Of a stretch of DNA of 64,000 nucleotides, positions 16,449-24,598 are shown one piece after another. Origin of the DNA: Oceanobacillus timonensis (GTDB lineage: Bacteria > Bacillota > Bacilli > Bacillales > Amphibacillaceae); the NCBI RefSeq assembly GCF_900166635.1, contig NZ_LT800497.1:472303-536302 (forward strand), read 5' to 3'. Under the pieces are notes generated by a model. That model was not told where the DNA came from and searched no databases. It saw only the letters and a program-made list of their open reading frames with translations. How positions within the stretch are numbered: the first letter of the stretch is position 1; each line of letters opens with the position of its first letter. A program made the position numbers and the translations under genes.

Positions 16449-16958
16449 ATGACAGATGGAAATAAAAAGAAGAATTCATTTACGATTATAAAAGATGACT
16501 CCACTGATGGGCATGGCGGTTATGGAGCTGGGACAGTCAGCCTTGAAAATATGTCATCGATTATTGTAGATCCGAATGAAGATAAAGCATATGTTGATAT
16601 GGATGCGATGCATGCAAGGAGTTCCGTCGAACGCCGTGTGAAATGGATAAGAGATCGTGAGGAAGTACAGGGCGGAAAGCTTTATTGGATTGTCTGGGTA
16701 ACAGTGGAAAAAGGAGAAAACGGTCCTTACTATGCTGGAGTTGCCGGCAGTGAAATCCGCGTGAACCGGGAAATCAAACGAGCTTATAAATCCATGGCAG
16801 AGCATGTAAAACATATGGAGAAATCATTAAAAGGAAAAATTATCGTGGAGCATATGGATGAGCATTCTAAAAAGTTATTAGGTGATTTCTTAAAAGAATT
16901 CAAACCGGAAATGTGGGAAAACTCGACACAAGAGCTGAAAGAGCAATTAGATATCTAA
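16449..16958 (+). CDS. ywhD: YwhD-family protein
   Basis: 169 residues, ATG after CCAGGAGGGG. The sequence has the conserved beginning FTIIKDDSTDGHGGYGAGT and the block LYWIVWVTVEKGENGPYYAG. YwhD (PF08741) is a conserved Bacillales protein of unknown function. It sits 63 bases after ywgA and is followed by a strong terminator, completing an ywfO-ywgA-ywhD unit. Confidence 0.85.
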   Translation: MTDGNKKKNSFTIIKDDSTDGHGGYGAGTVSLENMSSIIVDPNEDKAYVDMDAMHARSSVERRVKWIRDREEVQGGKLYWIVWVTVEKGENGPYYAGVAGSEIRVNREIKRAYKSMAEHVKHMEKSLKGKIIVEHMDEHSKKLLGDFLKEFKPEMWENSTQELKEQLDI

Positions 16959-17070
16959 TGGATAATGACATGAATTGTGAATGAATTATGAACATATTTA
17001 GAATTTCTTGTACTTTTCGCAAATCCTTTGTAAACTATGAGTACATGGGCTGAACTCATGTTTACTAGGA

Positions 17071-17117
17071 CAAAAAAGCGGTCCGTATCGAATTGGTCGA
17101 TACGGACCGCTTTTTTG
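17071..17117. terminator. Bidirectional terminator ywhD / pbpG
   Basis: A perfect 21-bp stem (17071-17091 with 17097-17117) with A6 and T6 edges, between convergent genes. Confidence 0.93.
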
Positions 17118-17122
17118 CCCAG

Positions 17123-19144
17123 CTAAAATAATGAATCAAACCACTTTTCCAGAATCCCTGGATCTTCGGTATCTTCTATATCCTCGTCCCGCTGGTCAAT
17201 ATCTCCATTATGGCAGTACCCAAGCGGCTCCGTTCCTTTTTCATAAAACATAATCCTGCTTTTTTCACAGTTGGTGTCTGCTCGTAAACCACTGACTGGG
17301 TCGATAGGAAGGCCGACCACCCCGGAAGGCATTGGGAAAACATTTTTGCCGTCTTCGTCAATATTTTCCATGTACTTTGCCCATATTTCTTTCGAAAAAG
17401 CAGTTTCGGATACATTTGTCATTTCCCGGTGATCATCATATCCGACCCAGATTCCGGTAGATACAACTGGGCTGTAGCCCATCATCCAGCTGTCAAAATC
17501 TGTTGTGCCGGATTTGCCGGCATAAATATCCGTCAGCTGACTTTGCAGACTGGCCCCGGTTACACTGGTATAGTTGTTTAATGTTTCATCAAACATACCG
17601 GTGAGAAGCTGGGTCAGTATAAAAGCTTTCTTTTCGTCCAGGACGGATTCTCCTTCTTGCTTTGCATGCGTGTAAAGCGTTTTTCCATCAGCATCCGTAA
17701 TTTTTTCAATAAGATATGGTGTGACTGCTTTTCCGCCGTTCGCAAGTCGGGCATAAGCGTTGGTAAGCTCCATGACGGAAACAGAAGAAGTCCCGAGCGC
17801 CAGAGAAGGGACATTCTGTAAATCACTTTCGATCCCAAATTTTTCAGCTGTTTTTAAAAATCGCTCTCCACCAACATAAAGGGCCGTTTTCACAGCATAA
17901 ATATTATCCGATAAAGCAATAGCTTCAGCAAGGGTAATGGGCGCATCTGCATAATAACCGTTGAAATTGCTCGGCTTATAAGTAGAACCATCTGCAAGTT
18001 CAAAAGTCGTTGCTTCACTGGTTAACGTCGTGCTGGCTGTATAACCGTTTTCCAAGGCAGCATAATATAAAATGGGCTTGAAAGTTGACCCGGGCATCCG
18101 TTTAGCGTCCATAGCCCGGTTGTAACTGCTCTCTTTATAATCCGTACCGCCCAGCATCGCTGCAATTTCACCGGTCTGTGGAACAATGGAAATACCGGCT
18201 GCTTCCAAATCACTTTCTTCATCGATGGTCTCGGAAGCTGCAAGTTCCATCTCTTGCTGGTAATCGCTATTCAACGTCGTATGCAATTGATAACCGCCAA
18301 GCTTTATTTCTTCTACATCCTTATCCAAAATGGCCGCTGCTTCTTTTAACGCTTCTTCCTTAAAAAAGGATGCTTCATCTTCAACTGGTTCTTCCTGCTG
18401 ATACGATAATGCTTCATTTATTGCCTCTGTATATTCTGCCTCCGTAATCAGTTCATTTTCAAGCATTCGCCTGAGAATGAGATGCTGCCTGTCCGTGGCA
18501 TTTTCTAAATGATTAAGCGGCGAATAATAGGTTGGCCCCTTTGGAATTCCTGCCAGCATACTCGCTTCTGCCAAAGATAACTGGTAAGCAGGTTTTCCAA
18601 AAAAATAGTTGCTCGCTGCTTCAATACCGTGAGCCCCATGTCCGTAATAAATGGTATTCATATATCCTTCCAAAATTTCTTCCTTGGAATAAAACATTTC
18701 CAAACGAATCGCATAGAAAGCTTCTTGCAGTTTACGAGACCATGTTTTCTCTGCAGATAAATAAAGATTCCTGGCGTATTGCTGGGTAATGGTACTGGCT
18801 CCCTCTTTTAAAGAGCCGGTAACAAAATTATTCCATAGTGATTTCGCAATACGAAAGAAATCCAGTCCGTTATGATCAAAAAATCGATTATCTTCAATGA
18901 CCATCGTTGCTTGAATCGCCGAAGCATCGATATCTTCTAAAGAAACCCATTCATAAGAATCCCCAAACGTATCTTCTATTACTTCGCCTTCCCGGTCATA
19001 ATAGACTGCAGGAGATTGATTGCTGAGGTTTGGGGGACCCATGAGATAGGCTAATAAATAAATAGCTAAAATGCCGGCAATAATCAACAAAATGATACCG
19101 CCGATGATTTTATAGATTAGACGCATCTCTTTTAATGATTTCAT
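17123..19144 (-). CDS. pbpG: Class A penicillin-binding protein (PBP2d-like)
   Basis: 673 residues. It polymerises and crosslinks peptidoglycan; the B. subtilis homologue PbpG (YwhE) acts in germ-cell-wall synthesis during sporulation under sigma-F. Residues 12-35 form one membrane anchor. The glycosyltransferase domain has EDNRFFDHNGLD, GASTITQQ and EEILEGYMNTIYYG. The transpeptidase domain has PGSTFKP (SxxK), SDN and KSGTT. The C-terminus is short and acidic. Position between ywhD and ywiB agrees with B. subtilis, although speE and speB are not here. The name pbpG rests on context; pbpF is a close alternative. Confidence 0.88.
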   Translation of the reverse strand: MKSLKEMRLIYKIIGGIILLIIAGILAIYLLAYLMGPPNLSNQSPAVYYDREGEVIEDTFGDSYEWVSLEDIDASAIQATMVIEDNRFFDHNGLDFFRIAKSLWNNFVTGSLKEGASTITQQYARNLYLSAEKTWSRKLQEAFYAIRLEMFYSKEEILEGYMNTIYYGHGAHGIEAASNYFFGKPAYQLSLAEASMLAGIPKGPTYYSPLNHLENATDRQHLILRRMLENELITEAEYTEAINEALSYQQEEPVEDEASFFKEEALKEAAAILDKDVEEIKLGGYQLHTTLNSDYQQEMELAASETIDEESDLEAAGISIVPQTGEIAAMLGGTDYKESSYNRAMDAKRMPGSTFKPILYYAALENGYTASTTLTSEATTFELADGSTYKPSNFNGYYADAPITLAEAIALSDNIYAVKTALYVGGERFLKTAEKFGIESDLQNVPSLALGTSSVSVMELTNAYARLANGGKAVTPYLIEKITDADGKTLYTHAKQEGESVLDEKKAFILTQLLTGMFDETLNNYTSVTGASLQSQLTDIYAGKSGTTDFDSWMMGYSPVVSTGIWVGYDDHREMTNVSETAFSKEIWAKYMENIDEDGKNVFPMPSGVVGLPIDPVSGLRADTNCEKSRIMFYEKGTEPLGYCHNGDIDQRDEDIEDTEDPGILEKWFDSLF

Positions 19145-19344
19145 CCTTTATCTTCTCCAAAATAAATATGTCTTGTCAAAATGATGTTACTGGAGCTTTC
19201 TTCTCTTTATTTATTATGGAAAAAGAAAGGCTTTTATAAACGTATAAGTTTTTAGGCAGCAAGAGTATTGCTTATCAGGGTGTTTTATAGATATAATAAG
19301 TAGACTATAATTATAAAATGGAATGAATCATTAAAGGAGTACTT

Positions 19345-19776
19345 ATGTCACAGCAATCGGAACCAGTCAATATAAAGCTTGAGACATCGATTTATGATGT
19401 GGACTCAGGTGAGCAGGAAACGCAGGAACAATCCTTTACAGGAGAATGGACGAAAAAAGGTAATATCGATGTTCTCAAATATGAGGAAATGATGGAAGAA
19501 GCAGGAACGATTCAAAATGTCGTGATGATTCGTCCAGAACGTGTTTCTATCAAGCGTACAGGAGCTATCCGAATGAATCAGCAATTTCAATCAGGCCAAA
19601 AAACGGAAAATATCTATCAGCATATGCATGGGAATATGCATATGGAAACTTATTCGGAATCCATCACATTTCAAGAAGATACTATGCCGCGTGTGCTTGA
19701 GATAAAATATACGATGATCATAAATGGCCAAATGGAGCGCAAACATAAGCTCCGGCTGCAATTTTCAACAAAATAA
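19345..19776 (+). CDS. ywiB: YwiB-family beta-barrel protein (DUF1934)
   Basis: 143 residues, ATG with AAAGGAG. The pattern of alternating beta-strands (VNIKLETSIYDVDSG, TGEWTKKGNIDVLKYEE, NVVMIRPERVSIKRTG) and length match DUF1934/YwiB, a lipocalin-like fold of unknown function. It is the invariant upstream neighbour of argS in bacilli. Confidence 0.82.
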   Translation: MSQQSEPVNIKLETSIYDVDSGEQETQEQSFTGEWTKKGNIDVLKYEEMMEEAGTIQNVVMIRPERVSIKRTGAIRMNQQFQSGQKTENIYQHMHGNMHMETYSESITFQEDTMPRVLEIKYTMIINGQMERKHKLRLQFSTK

Positions 19777-19788
19777 GCAAGGATTTTC

Positions 19789-19885
19789 CCACCTTCAAGG
19801 AGTGCGAAGCGCATATGCGTGGAGGAATTGCCAAGAAGTAACTCCGTGGCAGGAAGGGTGGTACCTCTTTCTGACATAAGAGTAA
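19789..19885 (+). promoter_or_regulatory. Structured argS leader with a T-box-like core
   Basis: The 176-base gap before argS has AAGGGTGGTACC (19854-19865), which matches the T-box core AGGGTGGNACC. CCACCTTC (19789-19796) can pair with GAAGGGTGG. A TTGCCA/TGGCAG hairpin lies inside. There is not enough room for a full stem I with a specifier loop, and no terminator follows, so this may be a remnant, a reduced form, or coincidence. Confidence 0.35.
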
Positions 19886-19952
19886 TCAGCCTATATTCCA
19901 TGTTCCTTAAACTACCTGTGTGGATTGAAATAAACAAGGAGGAAATAACATA

Positions 19953-21623
19953 ATGAACGTATTAGCACAAACAGAAGAGACACTAAAGCAGCAAATTCAT
20001 ACAGCGGTGCTTGCTGCAGGACTTGCGACAGAGGATACGATCCCGTCAATTATTTTAGAAAAACCAAAAGATAAAGCACACGGCGACTTTGCCACCAATA
20101 TTGCCATGCAGCTGGCACGGATTGCAAAAAAAGCCCCGCGCCAGATTGCGGATGATATTACAGCAAAATTAGATAAGCAGGCAGCATCTGTGGAAACAGT
20201 CGATATTGCCGGACCAGGTTTTATTAATTTCTATATGAAGCAGGATTTCCTGGGAGAAGTGATTGAAACAGTACTGCAAGCAGGAGATGCTTACGGAACT
20301 TCCCGCGACGGTAACGGCGAAAAAGTACAAGTGGAATTTGTTTCTGTTAACCCGACCGGTGACCTGCACTTAGGCCATGCTCGAAATGCTGCTTTTGGAG
20401 ATGTCTTATGTAATCTTTTTGCAGCTGCCGGTTATGAAGTGGAAAGAGAATATTATATCAACGATGCCGGAAATCAGATTAATAACCTGGGCTTATCGGT
20501 AGAAGCGCGTTATCTGCAGGAAGTAGGACAGTCTGTCGATATGCCGAAAGACGGCTATCATGGACAGGCTATTATTGACATCGCTAAAAAGCTTGTGAAA
20601 GAAGAAGGAAGCGTCTGGACAGAGGAAACGCATGAAAAGCGCCTGGATTACTTTAAAGAATATGGTTTAAAGGCTTCTTTGCGTAATATTGAAAATGATT
20701 TAAAAGATTTTCGCGTGGCATTTGACAGCTGGTTTTCGGAGCGTTCTCTTTATGAAAACAATCAGATTGGCGATGCTCTGCAAGTCCTGGAAGATGGCGG
20801 CTATACGTATGAAAAAGACGGTGCACTATGGTTTAAGACGACGGCCTTTGGTGATGATAAGGATCGCGTACTTATCAAGCAGGACGGAGCATATACGTAT
20901 TTAACACCAGATATTGCCTATCATAAAAATAAATTAGACCGCGGATTTGATCAAATTATTAACGTCTGGGGCGCGGATCACCATGGATATATCCCGAGAA
21001 TGCGTGCTGCTCTCGAGGCTTTAGGATATCCAGTTGATAAATTTTCCGTGAAAATTATTCAAATGGTGAATCTGTTTGAAGGCGGCGAAAAAGTGAAAAT
21101 GAGTAAACGTACCGGTAAAGCCGTATCCTTAAGAGAGTTGATGGATGAAGTAGGCATTGACGCTGTCCGTTATTATTTCGTAGCGCGTTCGAATGATTCT
21201 CAGTTAGATTTCGATATGGACCTTGCGAAATCACAATCGAATGATAATCCGGTTTATTATGTGCAGTATGCGCACGCACGTATCTGCACGATGCTTGAAC
21301 AGGCGAAAAGCAGAGGCTTTGCAACAGACGATGTTTTTGATGCGTCCTTACTGACAGCGGAAAAGGAACTGGACCTGCTTAAAAAAGTAGGAGAGCTACC
21401 GCAGGTGATTGCAGAAGCGGCAGATAAACAGATGCCGCATAAAGTCACACAGTATGTATTCGACTTGGCGACGACCCTGCACAGCTTCTACAATGCAGAG
21501 AAAGTGTTGGATGCAGATGATCTTCCGCGTACAGGAGCTCGAATTGCTTTGATGAAAGCAGTGCGTCAAACATTGGCAAATGGGCTGGATATTTTAGGTG
21601 TAGACGCTCCTGTAAAAATGTAA
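19953..21623 (+). CDS. argS: Arginyl-tRNA synthetase
   Basis: 556 residues, ATG after ACAAGGAGGAAA. It charges tRNA-Arg. The N-terminal additional domain (residues 1-110), the class I signature [20 protein letters not shown] (the HIGH-like site), the KMSK region [19 protein letters not shown] and the C-terminal anticodon-binding DALR domain (QYAHARI...) are all present. Length matches B. subtilis ArgS. A strong terminator follows. Confidence 0.96.
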   Translation: MNVLAQTEETLKQQIHTAVLAAGLATEDTIPSIILEKPKDKAHGDFATNIAMQLARIAKKAPRQIADDITAKLDKQAASVETVDIAGPGFINFYMKQDFLGEVIETVLQAGDAYGTSRDGNGEKVQVEFVSVNPTGDLHLGHARNAAFGDVLCNLFAAAGYEVEREYYINDAGNQINNLGLSVEARYLQEVGQSVDMPKDGYHGQAIIDIAKKLVKEEGSVWTEETHEKRLDYFKEYGLKASLRNIENDLKDFRVAFDSWFSERSLYENNQIGDALQVLEDGGYTYEKDGALWFKTTAFGDDKDRVLIKQDGAYTYLTPDIAYHKNKLDRGFDQIINVWGADHHGYIPRMRAALEALGYPVDKFSVKIIQMVNLFEGGEKVKMSKRTGKAVSLRELMDEVGIDAVRYYFVARSNDSQLDFDMDLAKSQSNDNPVYYVQYAHARICTMLEQAKSRGFATDDVFDASLLTAEKELDLLKKVGELPQVIAEAADKQMPHKVTQYVFDLATTLHSFYNAEKVLDADDLPRTGARIALMKAVRQTLANGLDILGVDAPVKM

Positions 21624-21637
21624 TATAGAAAAAGAAT

Positions 21638-21683
21638 CGAAAAAACCTGCAGAGAAATCAGCTTTCTCTGCAGGTTTTTTTCG
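21638..21683 (+). terminator. argS terminator
   Basis: An almost perfect stem of about 20 bp (arm CGAAAAAACCTGCAGAGAAA) ending in a T-tract. Confidence 0.9.
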
Positions 21684-21859
21684 TGCTTTCCATCTTTTTA
21701 TATAGCTGCGCCCTCTGTCCAACCCTGAATATATTCATTTTTATATTTTCTTTTTCTCTAATTTACAGAATTTTACGCACCCTTGACGCTCTACCTCATA
21801 TACTATATAATCCTTATAAGTTTAGTTGTAATTAATTTAAATAGAAGGGGAGGTTCCCT

Positions 21860-22702
21860 ATGAAAGTAAATTTGGAGCAGGTAAATAAAAGCTTTCCCAA
21901 AGGAAAAAATGATTCGCTCCATGTACTGGATGATATCGATCTCAAGATTGAAGCAGGCGAATTTGTTTCTTTGCTTGGACCTTCCGGCTGCGGAAAGTCC
22001 ACCATTTTGAATTTAATTGCTGGTTTGGACAGTCCAACATCCGGAGAAGTGTATGTGAATGATAAAAAGGTGAAAGGGCCGGGCACAGATCGTGTCGTTG
22101 TTTTTCAGCAGGGTGGTTTATTTCCATGGATGAACGTGATGGATAACGTTACATATGGACTGCTTTTGAAAAAAATGAGCAAAAAAGAAGCTGAAGAAAA
22201 AGCAATGGAAGGGCTTCGGATGGTACATCTCGGTAATTTTGCGCAGGCGTTCCCTCATGAGTTATCTGGAGGCATGAAGCAGCGCGTTGCTATTGCGCGT
22301 GCTCTGGTGATGGATCCAGATGTTCTTTTAATGGATGAACCATTTGCAGCTCTCGATGAACAAACACGGATTATTTTGCACCAGGAACTTCAGGAAATTT
22401 GGCAGAAAACGGGAAAAACTATTTTGTTTATTACCCATAATATCCGTGAAGCACTCACGCTTTCGGAACGGGTATTGCTTATGAGTACGAGACCAGGAGC
22501 AATCAAAAAATCATTCAGAGTACAGGCGGCACGACCTCGAAACCCTTCTGACAGTGTGATTGTAGACTTGGAGAAACGTGTGATGAGCGAATTGGAAGAA
22601 GAGATGGAGAAAGTGTTGAAGGAGGAGTTCGGAGATGATTACCGCCTTAAGACGAGTGATATTCGTGATCGTGATCGTGACTATATGGGAGATCATATCT
22701 AA
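21860..22702 (+). CDS. ABC transporter ATP-binding protein (SsuB/TauB/NrtD type)
   Basis: 280 residues, ATG with AGGGGAGG. It has Walker A GPSGCGKST, the Q-loop VFQQGGLFPWMNV, signature LSGGMKQR, Walker B VLLMDEPFAALDE and the switch His in FITHNIREAL. The LFPWM Q-loop and AALDE are typical of the nitrate/sulfonate/taurine (NitT/TauT) class. The C-terminal extension (to EMEKVLKEEFGDDYRLK) overlaps the permease start by 68 bases, giving tight translational coupling. The substrate cannot be fixed by sequence. Confidence 0.88.
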   Translation: MKVNLEQVNKSFPKGKNDSLHVLDDIDLKIEAGEFVSLLGPSGCGKSTILNLIAGLDSPTSGEVYVNDKKVKGPGTDRVVVFQQGGLFPWMNVMDNVTYGLLLKKMSKKEAEEKAMEGLRMVHLGNFAQAFPHELSGGMKQRVAIARALVMDPDVLLMDEPFAALDEQTRIILHQELQEIWQKTGKTILFITHNIREALTLSERVLLMSTRPGAIKKSFRVQAARPRNPSDSVIVDLEKRVMSELEEEMEKVLKEEFGDDYRLKTSDIRDRDRDYMGDHI

Positions 22703-23414
22703 GTCCAATCTATTCCCTACTTTTATGTTTCCGCCGTTATTGATTCCGAATGACCCAGGTGGAGTCACTGTATTAAGTACATTAGTGAATGGTCTGATCT
22801 CGGGACAAATACTTGGAGCCACGGGAATGACACTGGGAAGGCTATTGCTTGGCTTTTCCATAGCAGTAGTTTTAGGTCTTATTTTTGGTTTTTTAATTGC
22901 CCGTTATAAATGGGTGGATGACACACTTGGTTTTTTTGTAACTGCTTTGCAGTCAATCCCGAGTATTGTCTGGTTCCCGCTGGCTATCGTCTGGTTTGGA
23001 CTTGGGAATATAGCCATTTTATTTATTGTCACCATTGGCGCGACATGGACGATGACAGTGAATGCGAGCACGGGATTTAAAAATGTTCCCAATATTTATT
23101 TAAATGCAGCACGGACACTGGGATCATCAGGAGTTCACCTTGTACGAACCGTGATTCTCCCGGCATCTGTACCGCATATCATTTCCGGTCTTCGTGTTGC
23201 CTGGGCCTTCGCCTGGAGAGCGATTATGGCTGGAGAGCTGCTCGGTAGTGATGGTGGTCTGGGGTACCTTTTAGATATGGGACGCTCTTTGCAATCGATG
23301 GACCTTGTACTCTCTATTATGATTGTGATAGGTGTGATCGGTACGATTATGGATAACCAGGTATTTCTTAGAATGGAGCGGTCCGTCGCAAGAAAATGGG
23401 GAATTGGAACTTGA
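22635..23414 (+). CDS. ABC transporter permease (SsuC/TauC type)
   Basis: 259 residues with six membrane helices (first at residues 7-22). The cytoplasmic EAA loop is NAARTLGSSGVHLVRTVILPASVPHIISGLRVAWAFAWR, and GELLGSDGGLGYLL is the common motif after it. ATG 22635 lies inside the ATPase gene behind GGAGGAG. It is the membrane channel for the ATPase and binding protein on each side. Confidence 0.88.
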   Translation: MITALRRVIFVIVIVTIWEIISKSNLFPTFMFPPLLIPNDPGGVTVLSTLVNGLISGQILGATGMTLGRLLLGFSIAVVLGLIFGFLIARYKWVDDTLGFFVTALQSIPSIVWFPLAIVWFGLGNIAILFIVTIGATWTMTVNASTGFKNVPNIYLNAARTLGSSGVHLVRTVILPASVPHIISGLRVAWAFAWRAIMAGELLGSDGGLGYLLDMGRSLQSMDLVLSIMIVIGVIGTIMDNQVFLRMERSVARKWGIGT

Positions 23415-23431
23415 TGGGGAGGATGAAAAAT

Positions 23432-24418
23432 ATGAAAAAACGATTTGTTGGTTTAGGTATATTACTGTTATTGGGGATTGCAGGTTGCGGATCCGAAGAA
23501 AGTGCAGATGAAATACACATTGGGTATTTTCCAAACTTCACACATATCACCACAGTGGTTGCCTTAGAAAATGGTTATTTTGAAGAAGAGCTTGGGGAAG
23601 ATGTCAACATTGAAACATCTACGTTCCCGGATGGCAGTGCCTTTATGGAGGCTATGTCCACAGAAGATATTGACATTGGCACCGTTGGCCCGTCTCCGGC
23701 GACAACAACCTATTTAAGAAACCCAGAGCATGAGATTATTGCTGGAGCTGTGAATGGTGGAGCTGTCCTTGCAACACGTGAAGATTCAGGTATTGAAAGT
23801 GTCGAAGATCTGGATGGAACGCGTGTAGCAATTCCTACCATCGGTTCCACACAGGATATCATGTTACGAGCAACATTAGATGAGGTTGGCCTGGCAGTGG
23901 AAGACGAGGGGGGAACAGTAAGTATGGTACCGCAAGCACCTGCTGATACATCAACGCTGTTCTTGCAGGGCGATGTCGATGCTGCGGCCACTCAAGAACC
24001 TTGGGGTGTATATTTAGAAAATCAGGTAGATGCCGACATTCTTCTTGATGAAGAAGAATTTGCATGGGGAACAGAATCAACGACAACCGTTGTTACTGCC
24101 CGTAAATCATTCACAGAAGGCAATGAGGATTTAACGCAGGCCTATTTGCGCGCTCACGCTCGAGCGGTTGAATTTATTGAAGAAAATCAGGAAGAAGCAG
24201 TTGAATTGTTTGTGAATCATATCGAAGAAACGACAGGTAACGAGCTCGATTATGAAGAGACACTGGAAGCAAGTAACCGTCTCAACCCGACGTATGAAAT
24301 CAATGAGGAAGTGCTGCAAGAAATGGCGACCATCAGTTATGAAGCTGGGTATATGCAATCAGACGATATCGAAGGGTTAGTTAATCAGACGTTTTTGGAA
24401 GCTGCGTTAGAAGAATAG
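23432..24418 (+). CDS. Substrate-binding lipoprotein of the same ABC transporter
   Basis: 328 residues from ATG 23432, with GGGGAGG at 23416-23422; earlier ATGs overlap the permease end. The signal peptide ends in a lipobox (LGIAGC, Cys 19). The mature part is an SsuA/NMT1-like bilobed protein: IHIGYFPNFTHITTVVALENGYF, IDIGTVGPSPATTTYL, GTRVAIPTIGSTQDIMLRATL, DAAATQEPWGVYLE. Such proteins bind sulfonates, taurine, nitrate or thiamine precursors. A sulfonate is the most common match, but no desulfonating enzyme lies nearby. A terminator follows. Confidence 0.85.
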   Translation: MKKRFVGLGILLLLGIAGCGSEESADEIHIGYFPNFTHITTVVALENGYFEEELGEDVNIETSTFPDGSAFMEAMSTEDIDIGTVGPSPATTTYLRNPEHEIIAGAVNGGAVLATREDSGIESVEDLDGTRVAIPTIGSTQDIMLRATLDEVGLAVEDEGGTVSMVPQAPADTSTLFLQGDVDAAATQEPWGVYLENQVDADILLDEEEFAWGTESTTTVVTARKSFTEGNEDLTQAYLRAHARAVEFIEENQEEAVELFVNHIEETTGNELDYEETLEASNRLNPTYEINEEVLQEMATISYEAGYMQSDDIEGLVNQTFLEAALEE

Positions 24419-24424
24419 TATAGT

Positions 24425-24465
24425 AAAAAAGAACGCTTGACTGGATGTTGAGGGTTCTTTTTAAA
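24425..24465 (+). terminator. ABC operon terminator
   Basis: AAAAAAGAAC (24425-24434) pairs with GTTCTTTTT (24454-24462) around a 19-base loop. Confidence 0.7.
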
Positions 24466-24491
24466 AATGGGTATTATTTTCTCCAAACAGG

Positions 24492-24520
24492 TTGACTGAA
24501 TGTTCATTCATGTTTAAAGT
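24492..24520 (+). promoter_or_regulatory. fadF promoter with FadR-like operator in the spacer
   Basis: TTGACT (24492-24497), 17 bases, TAAAGT (24515-24520). Almost the whole spacer is the palindrome TGAATGTTCATTCA (24497-24510), with the TGAATG/CATTCA half-sites used by the FadR (YsiA) regulator of B. subtilis beta-oxidation genes, though with a shorter gap. In B. subtilis fadF is in the FadR regulon. A repressor here would block RNA polymerase directly. Confidence 0.55.
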
Positions 24521-24547
24521 AGAGATAGAATTATTTTTTACACACAC

Positions 24548-24576
24548 ATGAAAACGCTATCAATTTATACTATAAT
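24548..24576 (+). promoter_or_regulatory. cre site overlapping a second fadF promoter
   Basis: TGAAAACGCTATCA (24549-24562) matches the 14-base CcpA consensus TGWAANCGNTNWCA at every position. It overlaps a -35-like ATGAAA (24548-24553) placed 17 bases from TATAAT (24571-24576). This predicts carbon-catabolite repression of the fadF cluster. Confidence 0.65.
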
Positions 24577-24598
24577 ATATAAAGAGGGGGAAAACGTC

